A stretch of DNA of 43,120 bases from Glaciecola sp964446865. Its GTDB lineage: Bacteria; Pseudomonadota; Gammaproteobacteria; Enterobacterales; Alteromonadaceae. The translations under genes were made by a program, and so were the position numbers. Shown in pieces: positions 1-7,942 of the stretch (position 1 is its first letter; the number at the start of each line of letters is the position of its first letter). The notes under the pieces are model-generated. The model was not told the DNA's origin. It did not search any database and saw nothing but the letters and a program-made list of their open reading frames with translations. Location of the stretch: contig CAYURD010000026.1 of NCBI GenBank assembly GCA_964446865.1, positions 1-43,120 of the forward strand. Reading direction: 5' to 3'.

Positions 1-605
1 CCAGTTGTTAAGTTTTCTTCGGCATCTAGGCTTATATCATTTACTCTTATCATTCGTGCTTCTGCGCTTAAGGACCACTGCTCCGAGAGTTCATAGTTAA
101 CACCGGCAGTTAATTGAAAACCGACATCGCCGCTGCCAGATAGTGAACGCTCTAAGTCATTATCTTCAAGGTCGATATCAATTTCTTGGGCATAAACTAG
201 ACCAGCACCTGTATAAAGTTGCCATTTTTCTTGCTTGGCGAATAAGTAATATGCGTTGAGGCCAATTAAACTTGATGCATAATTACCCTCAGTAAAGCTT
301 GTTTGTGGTAAGTCTGTTTGTGAATCGTTAGAGCGGTAGTGCCAGTCGAGTTCTAGCGCTACGTTTTCGTTGAGTAAATAGCCAAATGCAATACCTGCAT
401 TAAACCCACTATCGAGCTTTACCTTAGTTGAGCCGGTTTGCTCAAGAATATCAACTGCATTTGCCGTTTTGTCGGACATGATGCTCAAGCCCAAAATAGG
501 CTTAACGTAAAATGATGTATTCTCTGCCGCCATTGTGGTGCTGGTAGATAGACTAAGCATAAAAAGTAGTGTGATAAACAAAATATATTTGATTGCGGTA
601 TTCAT
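1..605 (-). CDS. Outer-membrane beta-barrel protein, partial (3' end outside window)
   Basis: The reading frame is open from an ATG at 605-603 to the window edge, about 201 codons with no stop seen. The N-terminus is a clear signal peptide: a short basic start, then a hydrophobic run (YILFITLLFMLSLS), then a probable cleavage site at TMA/AEN. The mature part alternates hydrophobic and polar residues as beta strands do, with repeated aromatic strand ends such as GIAFGYLLNENVALELDW and YTGAGLVYAQE. This fits the small OmpW/OmpX-like outer-membrane barrel group (OMP_b-brl type). The likely location is the outer membrane; function is unknown. An AAGG sits just upstream of the start. The C-terminal strand and terminal aromatic residue cannot be checked because the gene runs off the window. 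No in-frame defect is visible. Confidence 0.75.
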   Translation of the reverse strand, partial: MNTAIKYILFITLLFMLSLSTSTTMAAENTSFYVKPILGLSIMSDKTANAVDILEQTGSTKVKLDSGFNAGIAFGYLLNENVALELDWHYRSNDSQTDLPQTSFTEGNYASSLIGLNAYYLFAKQEKWQLYTGAGLVYAQEIDIDLEDNDLERSLSGSGDVGFQLTAGVNYELSEQWSLSAEARMIRVNDISLDAEENLTT

Positions 606-644
606 AAGGTGCCTTATTAGGTTTAAGTAACAATGAATTGTGAG

Positions 645-660
645 TTGTTGTCGCCAACAA
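645..660. promoter_or_regulatory. Inverted repeat upstream of the barrel gene
   Basis: TTGTTG (645-650) and CAACAA (655-660) form a perfect 6-bp inverted repeat around a 4-base loop, 40 bases upstream of the barrel start and about 200 bases upstream of the divergent dehydrogenase gene. It could be an operator shared by the two divergent genes. The evidence is symmetry and position only. The rest of 606-858 holds no convincing gene. Confidence 0.25.
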
Positions 661-706
661 TATCGATAACTGAAGTAAAGCAACTAACTACAACTTTTTC
701 ACGGGC

Positions 707-746
707 TTTTGTATGAATGGGCAAAGTTTTGTACGAATGGGCAGTG
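707..746. promoter_or_regulatory. Tandem 20-bp direct repeat upstream of the heme-dehydrogenase operon
   Basis: Two adjacent 20-base units (707-726 and 727-746) match at 17 of 20 positions; the shared core is GAATGGGCA. They lie about 115-150 bases upstream of the preferred start of the first operon gene. Head-to-tail units two helical turns apart are typical of tandem regulator binding sites, but the bound protein is unknown. The units also make the upstream ATG at 709 an unlikely start codon. Confidence 0.35.
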
Positions 747-858
747 TTTTTTGCGCTGGCTGTGCGCTCAACGGTTGAGCTTACTTATCATATTAGCTTA
801 TAGTGTGATAAGCGATGGTGACATAAACAACTTATTAACATATACCAAGGGTTTGAAA

Positions 859-3327
859 GTGCTTGCTCAATTGCAGAAGAGATTTGAATTTCAGTGTAAA
901 ATAACTAAGAAAGTTTGTTTTCAAGTGCCACTTATCGGCCTAGCAACACTCTTAATGCTTTTGAGTGCAAGCACAAGTGCTGAGGAAGAAACAAAGCCTA
1001 GCAAAAATAAAGGTGACCGACCTGGCCACGACATGACAGACCCCATTCCTGCTGAACAAATACCACCAGCACCGGTTTTATCTGTGCCCGAAGCAATCGA
1101 TTCTATTGTGCTCCAAAATGGCTTTGTCATCGAAAATGTCGCTAGCGAACCACTTGTTCAAAGCCCTATTGACATCGCTTTTGACGCAGATGGCCGAATG
1201 TGGGTTGTCGAAATGCAAACTTACATGCCAGACCTTGATGCTAACAATGAAGAAGTGCCAGAAGGTCGTATCGTGCTTGTTGAAGACACCGACGCCGATG
1301 GCAAAGCCGACAAACGAACGGTCTTTTTAAACGATATTGTGCTGCCCAGAACCGTCACCACGGTAAAAGGCGGCATTTTGTATGCTAGCCACGAACACCT
1401 TCATTTTGCCGAAGTGCTTAGCGATAACAGCGTGGGTATTCATGAAATAGTGGATAAGGATTACGCCAAAGGTGGCAACGTAGAGCATAAGCCAAATGCG
1501 ATGCAATATTCCCTTGATAATTGGTATTACAACGCAAAAAGTAACCGTAAATATAAAGTAATTCAACTTAGTGCAGACTTACCCAGCGCTTCAGAAGAGG
1601 TTTATCGCAACAAATATTGGAAAATGGTGGTAGCGAACACCGATAACCGTGGCCAATGGGGCATCAGTGTGGATGATTACGGACGTCTTTATCACAATGG
1701 TAATAGCTCTGCTGCACAAGGGGAGTTTTTAAGACCTGGCGTATTAATGAAAAACCCAGGGCTTAAGTTTGCCGTTAAGGCGAATACACTAGGTTCAAAT
1801 CGAGTCTACCCCATTCGGATAAACCCAGGTGTGAACCGCGCATATTTACCCAATACATTGGTTGCAGAAGGCCCAAACAAAGGTAAGTTGAACAAATATA
1901 CAGCCGCCGCGGGAAACAATTTGTATCGAGGGGATCAATTTCCTGACAACTTTTACGGCGCATCTTTTACGCCTGAACCGGCAGGTAATCTAATAAGTGT
2001 GCGCACAGTGACCGAGGGCATAGGCCAGCTAGAAGGTAAAGAAATATATTCAGAAGCAGAAATTTTGGCCTCGACCGACGAGCGTTTTAGACCGGTTAAC
2101 TTAAATACTGCGCCAGATGGTTCTTTATACATTGTCGATATGTATCATGGCGTTATTCAGCATGCCGATTACTTAACCACATACTTACGCAAGCAATATG
2201 AGTCGCGTGAGTTGCAAAAACATAACCCCGGCATGGGCCGAATATATCGCTTACGCTGGGCTGATAAGCCTTTAGGTATAATGCCTAGCATGAGTTCGCA
2301 AAGCCCTAAAATGTGGGTAAAACACCTTGCCCATTCAAATGGTTGGTGGCGAGATATGGCGCGTCAGCTAATTGTGCAAGATGATCAACAAGCCTTAGTA
2401 CCCGCCATCAAAAAACTATTTTTCTCAAGCGACAATCATGTTGTGCGCATAAACGCCCTGTGGACCTTAGACGGTTTAAATGCACTAGATGCGAACATAA
2501 TTGAAGCAGCCCTAGCCGATAACCACAATAAGGTAATTGTTGCTGGTATTGAACTAAGCACTAGACTCTCGGCTGTGCATCATCAAAAAATCGCAACAGA
2601 CTTTATGCGTTTGCAAGAAAGAGGCTATGAGTTCGCAATTAATATCGCGACGGTTACTAGCCAAATCAATAGCCCTTTGTCCCTAGAGGTCTTGAAACAA
2701 ATTTTGGTTAATTACTCAGACAAACCGTTTATTGCTGAAGCGGCGATTAGTGGGCTTGCCGGGAAGGAAAAAGCATTTAGCGACCTTGTTGCCAACAGTG
2801 AAAGCTTTAATAATCAGCCGTTTTTGGATTTACTTGCAAAAGTGGGACAAAAAGATATCGCTAATAGCAACATGCTAAATTTAGAGCCGTGGGAGCAAGA
2901 TATGTACAAAAGGGGTAAGTCCCTTTACGACGGCAGTGCGGCTTGCTTTGGATGCCATGGGAAAGATGGCGAAGGCATTGATAGTATGGGGCCGCCTTTA
3001 GCCGGCAGTGAATGGGTTGTTGGGAGCACAGATGTTCTCTCCAAAGTGCTATTACACGGGTTGATGGGTCCCATAACGGTTAACAACATAAATTATGATA
3101 CGAGCATGGTCATGCCGGGCTTTGCGCAAAGTCTGAGTGACAACGAACTAGCAGATATTAGCACATATATCCGTAACAATTGGAGCAACAAAGCAAGCGC
3201 CATATACGGTGATGCGTATACCAACACCAGAAAACAAACAGCAGCTAGGCAGTTGCCCTACACCGCCAAAGAGCTAGATATGTTGAGCACTGAAGGGAAG
3301 AAAAATAAGGAAGCCAATGAACAATAA
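859..3327 (+). CDS. PVC-type heme-domain dehydrogenase with HEAT-like region and C-terminal cytochrome c
   Basis: Start chosen at the GTG at 859: AAGGG lies 7 bases upstream, and a signal peptide follows (PLIGLATLLMLLSASTSA, then acidic EEE). The frame is open further upstream to 709, but that stretch does not look like protein. The order is signal peptide; a long propeller-like domain of the 'putative membrane-bound dehydrogenase' or PVC-type heme-binding family (motifs FDADGRMWVVEM, IVDMYHGVIQH, NPGMGRIYRLRW); a helical HEAT-like region; and a class I cytochrome c with CFGCH at about residues 696-700 and a later MVMPGF that can supply the heme methionine. The family is known from Planctomycetes and relatives and is related to sugar/sorbosone dehydrogenases. 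A periplasmic oxidation of a sugar or glycoside passing electrons to the respiratory chain is inferred. The stop overlaps the next gene by 11 bases. Confidence 0.85.
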   Translation: MLAQLQKRFEFQCKITKKVCFQVPLIGLATLLMLLSASTSAEEETKPSKNKGDRPGHDMTDPIPAEQIPPAPVLSVPEAIDSIVLQNGFVIENVASEPLVQSPIDIAFDADGRMWVVEMQTYMPDLDANNEEVPEGRIVLVEDTDADGKADKRTVFLNDIVLPRTVTTVKGGILYASHEHLHFAEVLSDNSVGIHEIVDKDYAKGGNVEHKPNAMQYSLDNWYYNAKSNRKYKVIQLSADLPSASEEVYRNKYWKMVVANTDNRGQWGISVDDYGRLYHNGNSSAAQGEFLRPGVLMKNPGLKFAVKANTLGSNRVYPIRINPGVNRAYLPNTLVAEGPNKGKLNKYTAAAGNNLYRGDQFPDNFYGASFTPEPAGNLISVRTVTEGIGQLEGKEIYSEAEILASTDERFRPVNLNTAPDGSLYIVDMYHGVIQHADYLTTYLRKQYESRELQKHNPGMGRIYRLRWADKPLGIMPSMSSQSPKMWVKHLAHSNGWWRDMARQLIVQDDQQALVPAIKKLFFSSDNHVVRINALWTLDGLNALDANIIEAALADNHNKVIVAGIELSTRLSAVHHQKIATDFMRLQERGYEFAINIATVTSQINSPLSLEVLKQILVNYSDKPFIAEAAISGLAGKEKAFSDLVANSESFNNQPFLDLLAKVGQKDIANSNMLNLEPWEQDMYKRGKSLYDGSAACFGCHGKDGEGIDSMGPPLAGSEWVVGSTDVLSKVLLHGLMGPITVNNINYDTSMVMPGFAQSLSDNELADISTYIRNNWSNKASAIYGDAYTNTRKQTAARQLPYTAKELDMLSTEGKKNKEANEQ

Positions 3328-4468
3328 TCAAGTTAGAGTAGGGATTATTGGTCTTGGGAACATTGGGCAGCAGCATATTTCTCATATATTAAATTATCCC
3401 GTTAAACGCTGCGAAATAACTGCGCTGTGTTCTAGAACCAAAATCCAAATTGAAGGCCTTGCATCGGCGAAACACTTTACAGATTACCGAGATATGATTG
3501 ATTCTGGAATGTGCAATGCGGTTATTATTGCCAGCCCCACAATGAGTCATCTAGAAATGGGTGAATACGCGCTTAAAAAAGGCCTTCATGTATTAATGGA
3601 AAAACCGCTTGGTTTGTCGGTGAAAGAAGGCGAAACGCTCTTAAATGTGGCTAAACCAGATCAGGTTTTCGCATTGATGCTTAATCAGCGTGTCGCGCCA
3701 GTCTTCTCCAAAATGAAACAAATCATTCAAAGCAATGAACTTGGCAACATGCAACGCGTCCATTGGACCATGACAAACTGGTTTAGACCTGAAGTCTATT
3801 TTAAAGTCTCAGATTGGCGAGCAACATGGGCGGGCGAAGGTGGCGGATTGTTGCTTAACCAATGCATTCATAACATAGATATTTTGCAGTGGCTAACCGG
3901 CATGCCCACATCTTTACAAGGCTTTTGCGGCTTTGGACGGTATCACGATATTGAAGTAGAAGATGAGGCAAGTGCATTTTTTGAATATGAAAATGGCGCA
4001 AGCGGCGTGTTCATTGGGTCAACAGGTGAGTCGCCCGGTATGAATCGCTTCGATATAGTTGGCGACAATGCAATGCTGAGTTTTGATGGTACATCGCTTT
4101 TACTCACGACCAACACACCCGCGACCTCACAATTTAATCAACAAACAAAGGATATGTTTGGGCAGCCTAATACCAATACAAAAGATATAACGCCTCAACA
4201 CACGGTTAATCAGCATGCACTTATTATTGCTAACTTTGTCGATGCCATTATTGATAAAAAAGCGCTTATTGCACCTGCAAAAGACGGGCTTAACTCACTT
4301 GCGATGGCAAACGCAATATTGCTATCTGCTTGGACGGGTAAAAAAGTGAGTTTTCCGCTCGACAGTAAAGTTTATCAAGCAGCATTAGATCAAAAACTAG
4401 TGCATTCCAGTTTGCGCGAAAAAGCAAACATTGACGTTAACATTGACATGGAGTCATCGTATCGATGA
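3317..4468 (+). CDS. Gfo/Idh/MocA family oxidoreductase
   Basis: Cytoplasmic NAD(P)-dependent sugar or cyclitol oxidoreductase of the Gfo/Idh/MocA family, 383 residues, a normal length. The N-terminal Rossmann motif VGIIGLGNIGQQH (about residues 7-19) binds the dinucleotide, MEKPLG carries the usual active-site lysine, and the C-terminal domain has GGGLLLNQCIHNIDIL with the conserved histidine. The start is an ATG overlapping the previous gene by 11 bases, with AAGGAA just upstream, so the two are probably translated together. With a second family member two genes on, the pair may interconvert keto and hydroxy forms of an imported sugar. Substrate cannot be told from sequence. Confidence 0.88.
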   Translation: MNNNQVRVGIIGLGNIGQQHISHILNYPVKRCEITALCSRTKIQIEGLASAKHFTDYRDMIDSGMCNAVIIASPTMSHLEMGEYALKKGLHVLMEKPLGLSVKEGETLLNVAKPDQVFALMLNQRVAPVFSKMKQIIQSNELGNMQRVHWTMTNWFRPEVYFKVSDWRATWAGEGGGLLLNQCIHNIDILQWLTGMPTSLQGFCGFGRYHDIEVEDEASAFFEYENGASGVFIGSTGESPGMNRFDIVGDNAMLSFDGTSLLLTTNTPATSQFNQQTKDMFGQPNTNTKDITPQHTVNQHALIIANFVDAIIDKKALIAPAKDGLNSLAMANAILLSAWTGKKVSFPLDSKVYQAALDQKLVHSSLREKANIDVNIDMESSYR

Positions 4469-5859
4469 ACACATCGAATCAGTCTACACAAGCCAATCTA
4501 TTAAGAGAATTAAACGCGAAGCCTTGGTATATCAAGGTACCTAAATACACTGCGCTAAGCGGCCCAGGTTGGTTGCAAGGCGCCATGACTCTTGGTGGCG
4601 GTAGTGCGGTTACCTCATTAACCATAGGGGCGGTATTTGGTTACGAATTCTTATGGGTACAGCCTGTTGCAATGCTAATAGGCTGCGTGATGTTGTTTGC
4701 GCTGTCGTATCAAACTTTGCACAGTCAAGCGTCTCCATTTGAATCAATGAAAAAGCACGTTAATAGCCCTTTGGCATGGGCGTGGGCGATGGCAGCTTTT
4801 GCCTCTAGTATCATTTGGGGTTTTGCTCACTATCCATTAAGCGCAGGCATGCTTGAAGAAATTGTGTTGGTAACTACTGGGTTTTCGGTAGAGCCTGAAA
4901 ACGAGTTTACTCGTAATATGTATCTTCTAATTTTGGCTATTTTAGTATGGGCATTATGTGCATTTACGGCATGGAAATATGGTTCGCAAGTCGATAATGA
5001 AAATGAGTCTAGTGATAAACACAACGTTGTTAAACTATTCGAAACGGGTATCAAAATACTCAGCGGGCTGATTATTGTCGCCTTTGCTTGGGTGGTGATA
5101 AGTGCAACACTCAATGACAAAATAAACTGGGGTGCTGTGCTTGCTGGTTACATTCCTAGTTCTCTGCCACAAACATCCCAAGGCGTGACTATGATGATGG
5201 CGGCACTTGGCAGCGCAGTAGGGATAAACATGACCTTTATTTATGGTTACACCCTTTTGCATAAAAAGTGGACGCCTGATCATGTCGAGTTATCTCGATA
5301 CGATATTGGCATGGGTCTAGTGCTACCTTATATTCTGGTGACTAGTCTAATAAGTATTGCCGCTGCTGGCGCGTTTTTTGGTTCAGACTTAGATATTCAG
5401 GGGAAATTAAGCCCCACCCAAGCGGGTAAAATGTTTATGTCGGCAGGCTTAGACGAGGTGACCAGCCGGCTGATTTTCGCCTTTGGTATTTTGGGTATGG
5501 CAATAGGATCGCTCGTTATGCATATGCTGTGTTGTGGATCAGCAGCGGCTGCCATGTTCAAATTTAAGGAAGGTAGCTTTAAATATAAGCTTGCTTTATT
5601 AGCACCAACGCCCGCAGTGTTAGGAGTTTTTGTATGGTCAACTATGGGCGCGTACGTTGTGCTGCCTACTTCAGCCATTTGCGGTATTTTATTGCCCATC
5701 GCGTATATCGGTTGGGCAATATTACATAATCGCAAAGACTATTTAGGTGATGCGAGACCTCATGGGCTTAGGCGGCATTTATTTAATGTTGCGATGATAG
5801 TGTGCATTGTGACGGTGCTTGTCAGTGTTATTTATTCTACCTATGTTCAGCTAAGGTAA
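4465..5859 (+). CDS. Nramp-fold transporter lacking the metal-binding motifs
   Basis: Integral inner-membrane protein, 464 residues, about 11-12 hydrophobic segments. The first segment (SGPGWLQGAMTLGGGSAVTS, residues 32-51) lines up with the Nramp signature in which GPG is followed by DPGN, but DPGN is replaced by GGGS at 44-47. In the segment equivalent to TM6, the family's MPH is replaced by GIN (253-255). These motifs bind the metal ion in true Nramp proteins, so divalent-metal transport is doubtful. Its start overlaps the upstream stop as ATGA, indicating translational coupling, and it sits between two Gfo/Idh/MocA genes. I infer a sugar or sugar-derivative carrier; an unusual metal or ion transporter remains possible. 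Confidence 0.7.
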   Translation: MNTSNQSTQANLLRELNAKPWYIKVPKYTALSGPGWLQGAMTLGGGSAVTSLTIGAVFGYEFLWVQPVAMLIGCVMLFALSYQTLHSQASPFESMKKHVNSPLAWAWAMAAFASSIIWGFAHYPLSAGMLEEIVLVTTGFSVEPENEFTRNMYLLILAILVWALCAFTAWKYGSQVDNENESSDKHNVVKLFETGIKILSGLIIVAFAWVVISATLNDKINWGAVLAGYIPSSLPQTSQGVTMMMAALGSAVGINMTFIYGYTLLHKKWTPDHVELSRYDIGMGLVLPYILVTSLISIAAAGAFFGSDLDIQGKLSPTQAGKMFMSAGLDEVTSRLIFAFGILGMAIGSLVMHMLCCGSAAAAMFKFKEGSFKYKLALLAPTPAVLGVFVWSTMGAYVVLPTSAICGILLPIAYIGWAILHNRKDYLGDARPHGLRRHLFNVAMIVCIVTVLVSVIYSTYVQLR

Positions 5860-5863
5860 GCCA

Positions 5864-6949
5864 ATGTCGACAACTAGCAATATTAAAGATGGCGCAAATT
5901 ACAGCCCCGAGGGTCAAGTAAAGCAAGTCGTTAAAAAAGGCGAGTTTTTCTTTTCAGTGGCGTATTTGGATCATGGTCATATTTATGCGCAAACCAAGGC
6001 GCTTATGGCGGCTGGCGCCACGCTTAAATATATATACGACACCGACGCTGCTCGATTACAAAAATTTTGTGCTGAGTTTCCACAAGGCCAGGCCGTTGAC
6101 ACTTTTGAACACATACTTTCTGATAAGCAAACGCAGTTAGTAGCTAGTGCAAGTATACCTAATTTGCGCGCTCAAATTGGTATACAGGTAATGCGCGCAG
6201 GTAAGGACTATTTTACCGATAAATCACCTTTTACCACGCTAGAACAACTTGAAGAAGTAAAAGATGTTGTTTCTCAAACCAAGCAGAAATATGCCGTTTA
6301 CTATGCAGAACGGCTTCACAACGAAGCGGCATGGCATGCGGGTGAATTGATTAAACAAGGCGTAATTGGCAAAGTGCTGCAGGTAATGACCATTGCGCCG
6401 CATCGTTTGGCAAAAGATACTCGTCCCGAATGGTTTTTTGATAAAAATGCATACGGCGGTATTTTGACCGATATTGGCTCGCACCAAGTTGAACAGTTCT
6501 TAACATATTCGGGTGAAACTTCCGCGACAATTAATTTTGCAAGAGCCAGCAATCTCAATAACCAAGATAAACCGGGTTTGGAAGACTTTGGTGAAATGTC
6601 GATGACAGGCGCTAACGGCACTTCATTTTATGCAAGAGTCGATTGGTTTACGCCAGAAGGTCAAGCGACTTGGGGCGATGGTCGCACCTTTATATTGGGG
6701 ACTAAAGGCAATATTGAGTGTCGCAAGTACAATGATGTGGCCCGAGAAGCACCCACCTCGAAGCTATTTTTAACCAACCATGAGCGTGAGCAAGAAATAG
6801 ACTGCCGCGGCTTAAGTGGCTTTCCATTTTTTGGTCAGTTGATTTTGGATGTGATCAACCGGACTGAAAATGCAATGACGCAAGAGCAGGTATTTTGTGC
6901 GGCAGAGTTAAGTATGCAAGCGCAAGCGCTTGCAGATACTTATAAGTAG
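5864..6949 (+). CDS. Gfo/Idh/MocA family oxidoreductase (second copy)
   Basis: 361 residues, starting 4 bases after the transporter stop, the last gene of the operon. The Rossmann strand is less canonical (FFFSVAYLDHGHIYAQ, with DHGH where GxGxxG is usual), but the following features fit the family: YIYDTDAARL, DYFTDKSPF at the EKP lysine position, and GGILTDIGSHQVEQFLTYSG with the conserved histidine. The protein is probably cytoplasmic. The weak glycine motif and the aspartate/histidine-rich loop suggest altered cofactor handling or a non-standard reaction, as in Gfo/Idh/MocA proteins that work as isomerases, epimerases or hydro-lyases on keto-sugars. That specific role is inference. Confidence 0.82.
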   Translation: MSTTSNIKDGANYSPEGQVKQVVKKGEFFFSVAYLDHGHIYAQTKALMAAGATLKYIYDTDAARLQKFCAEFPQGQAVDTFEHILSDKQTQLVASASIPNLRAQIGIQVMRAGKDYFTDKSPFTTLEQLEEVKDVVSQTKQKYAVYYAERLHNEAAWHAGELIKQGVIGKVLQVMTIAPHRLAKDTRPEWFFDKNAYGGILTDIGSHQVEQFLTYSGETSATINFARASNLNNQDKPGLEDFGEMSMTGANGTSFYARVDWFTPEGQATWGDGRTFILGTKGNIECRKYNDVAREAPTSKLFLTNHEREQEIDCRGLSGFPFFGQLILDVINRTENAMTQEQVFCAAELSMQAQALADTYK

Positions 6950-6970
6950 TTGACTCATATACATCGACAA

Positions 6971-6994
6971 TCCAGTTTCATGGCGCGAAATGGA
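6971..6994. terminator. Possible hairpin between convergent operons
   Basis: TCCA-G-TTTC and GAAATGGA form a short interrupted stem around a small GC-rich loop in the 60-base gap between the two converging transcription units. There is no clear T-run on either side, so intrinsic termination is uncertain. Confidence 0.3.
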
Positions 6995-7009
6995 CTAAAT
7001 CAACTCTAT

Positions 7010-7921
7010 TTAAGCCTTCTGCATCACTAGCTTGGGTTTTCTATCTACCGTAAATAATCCCCAGTGTTTTTCAGGCTCTAAAGGGTCTTGTGAACCTTTC
7101 CATGGTTCATCAAACGCTTCAAACACAAATACGATGATCTGATTTTTCTGCGCCCAATCAACGAGTTCGTTATAATATTGCCTTTGGCGTGACTCACAAA
7201 CATTAGATGGCTCTATCCCTCGACCATTTGAATTCGTTGTCCATCCTGCTTCTGTGATGACTACTTGCTTTTCAGGATATAACTCAGCAACAGCGTTATA
7301 GTTTTGTTCAGTGTAATCAATTGCATCTTCAATTTGTTGATATTCCCATACTGGGTAGGTATGAATTGAGATAAAATCTACTTCTGCTGCCAATGGCTTT
7401 AATTTATCTAACCACGGAACATAATTTTCGCAAAAGGTTACGCTTTGCGAACAATGAGCTTTTACTCTTCTAACAAACTCTATAATGCGTTCTACTGAGA
7501 TCAAATGATCTGTCCACTCAACCGTAGCTTCGTTTCCGACAGACAATGAATGAACAATGCTAGGGTAACGTTTTGCCCAATTTATTAGTCGGTCAATGCG
7601 TTCGTCATTAAACTTTGCGTTTTTGATTAATTGTGAGTGATCATAAGTGCCGCCCCAAGGACAGTTTTCATTATTGATTTCAGCGCTTACATAAGCGCCA
7701 AGCATCACTTGCAATGGGAGGTTTTCGCTTTGAATGACTTCTAACACAGTTTGTGCATGGGGATCGCAATCATAAAGTCGGATATAAGACCAAGATTGGT
7801 TAATGATTAATAAATCCTCTTTGACCTCTTCATAACTTGGATAAATTTGTAGGTCAGGACTTTGATGCTCACGAAATCCAGAATAACAAATAGCGGGTTT
7901 TATAGGTAATGTTTGAGTCAT
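7010..7921 (-). CDS. GH17-family glycoside hydrolase, no export signal
   Basis: 303 residues of (beta/alpha)8-barrel type, recognised as glycoside hydrolase family 17 (beta-1,3-glucanase group). The probable acid/base is E131 in SVGNEATV and the nucleophile E224 in VITEAGWTT; both are present, so activity is expected. Other barrel-typical stretches are YIRLYDCDPH, FISIHTYPVWEY and FVFEAFDEPWKG. There is no signal peptide or membrane segment, so the enzyme is predicted to be cytoplasmic. It lies 21 bases downstream of another GH17 gene on the same strand and is the last of a three-gene GH17 cluster. Likely substrates are short beta-glucan oligosaccharides such as laminarin fragments taken up by the cell. 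Transglycosylation is an alternative, as known for some GH17 enzymes. Confidence 0.85.
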   Translation of the reverse strand: MTQTLPIKPAICYSGFREHQSPDLQIYPSYEEVKEDLLIINQSWSYIRLYDCDPHAQTVLEVIQSENLPLQVMLGAYVSAEINNENCPWGGTYDHSQLIKNAKFNDERIDRLINWAKRYPSIVHSLSVGNEATVEWTDHLISVERIIEFVRRVKAHCSQSVTFCENYVPWLDKLKPLAAEVDFISIHTYPVWEYQQIEDAIDYTEQNYNAVAELYPEKQVVITEAGWTTNSNGRGIEPSNVCESRQRQYYNELVDWAQKNQIIVFVFEAFDEPWKGSQDPLEPEKHWGLFTVDRKPKLVMQKA

Positions 7922-7942
7922 ATTAGCGCTCGTTATCCTTGA

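Noticed and set aside
709..858. Upstream extension of the heme dehydrogenase to an ATG at 709
   Set aside because: The ATG lies inside the tandem 20-bp repeats and has no ribosome-binding site. The GTG at 859 has AAGGG and is followed directly by a signal peptide.
4465..5859. Annotation as a manganese/iron transporter (mntH)
   Set aside because: The metal-binding DPGN and MPH motifs are both replaced, and the operon is sugar-related, so the symbol would mislead.
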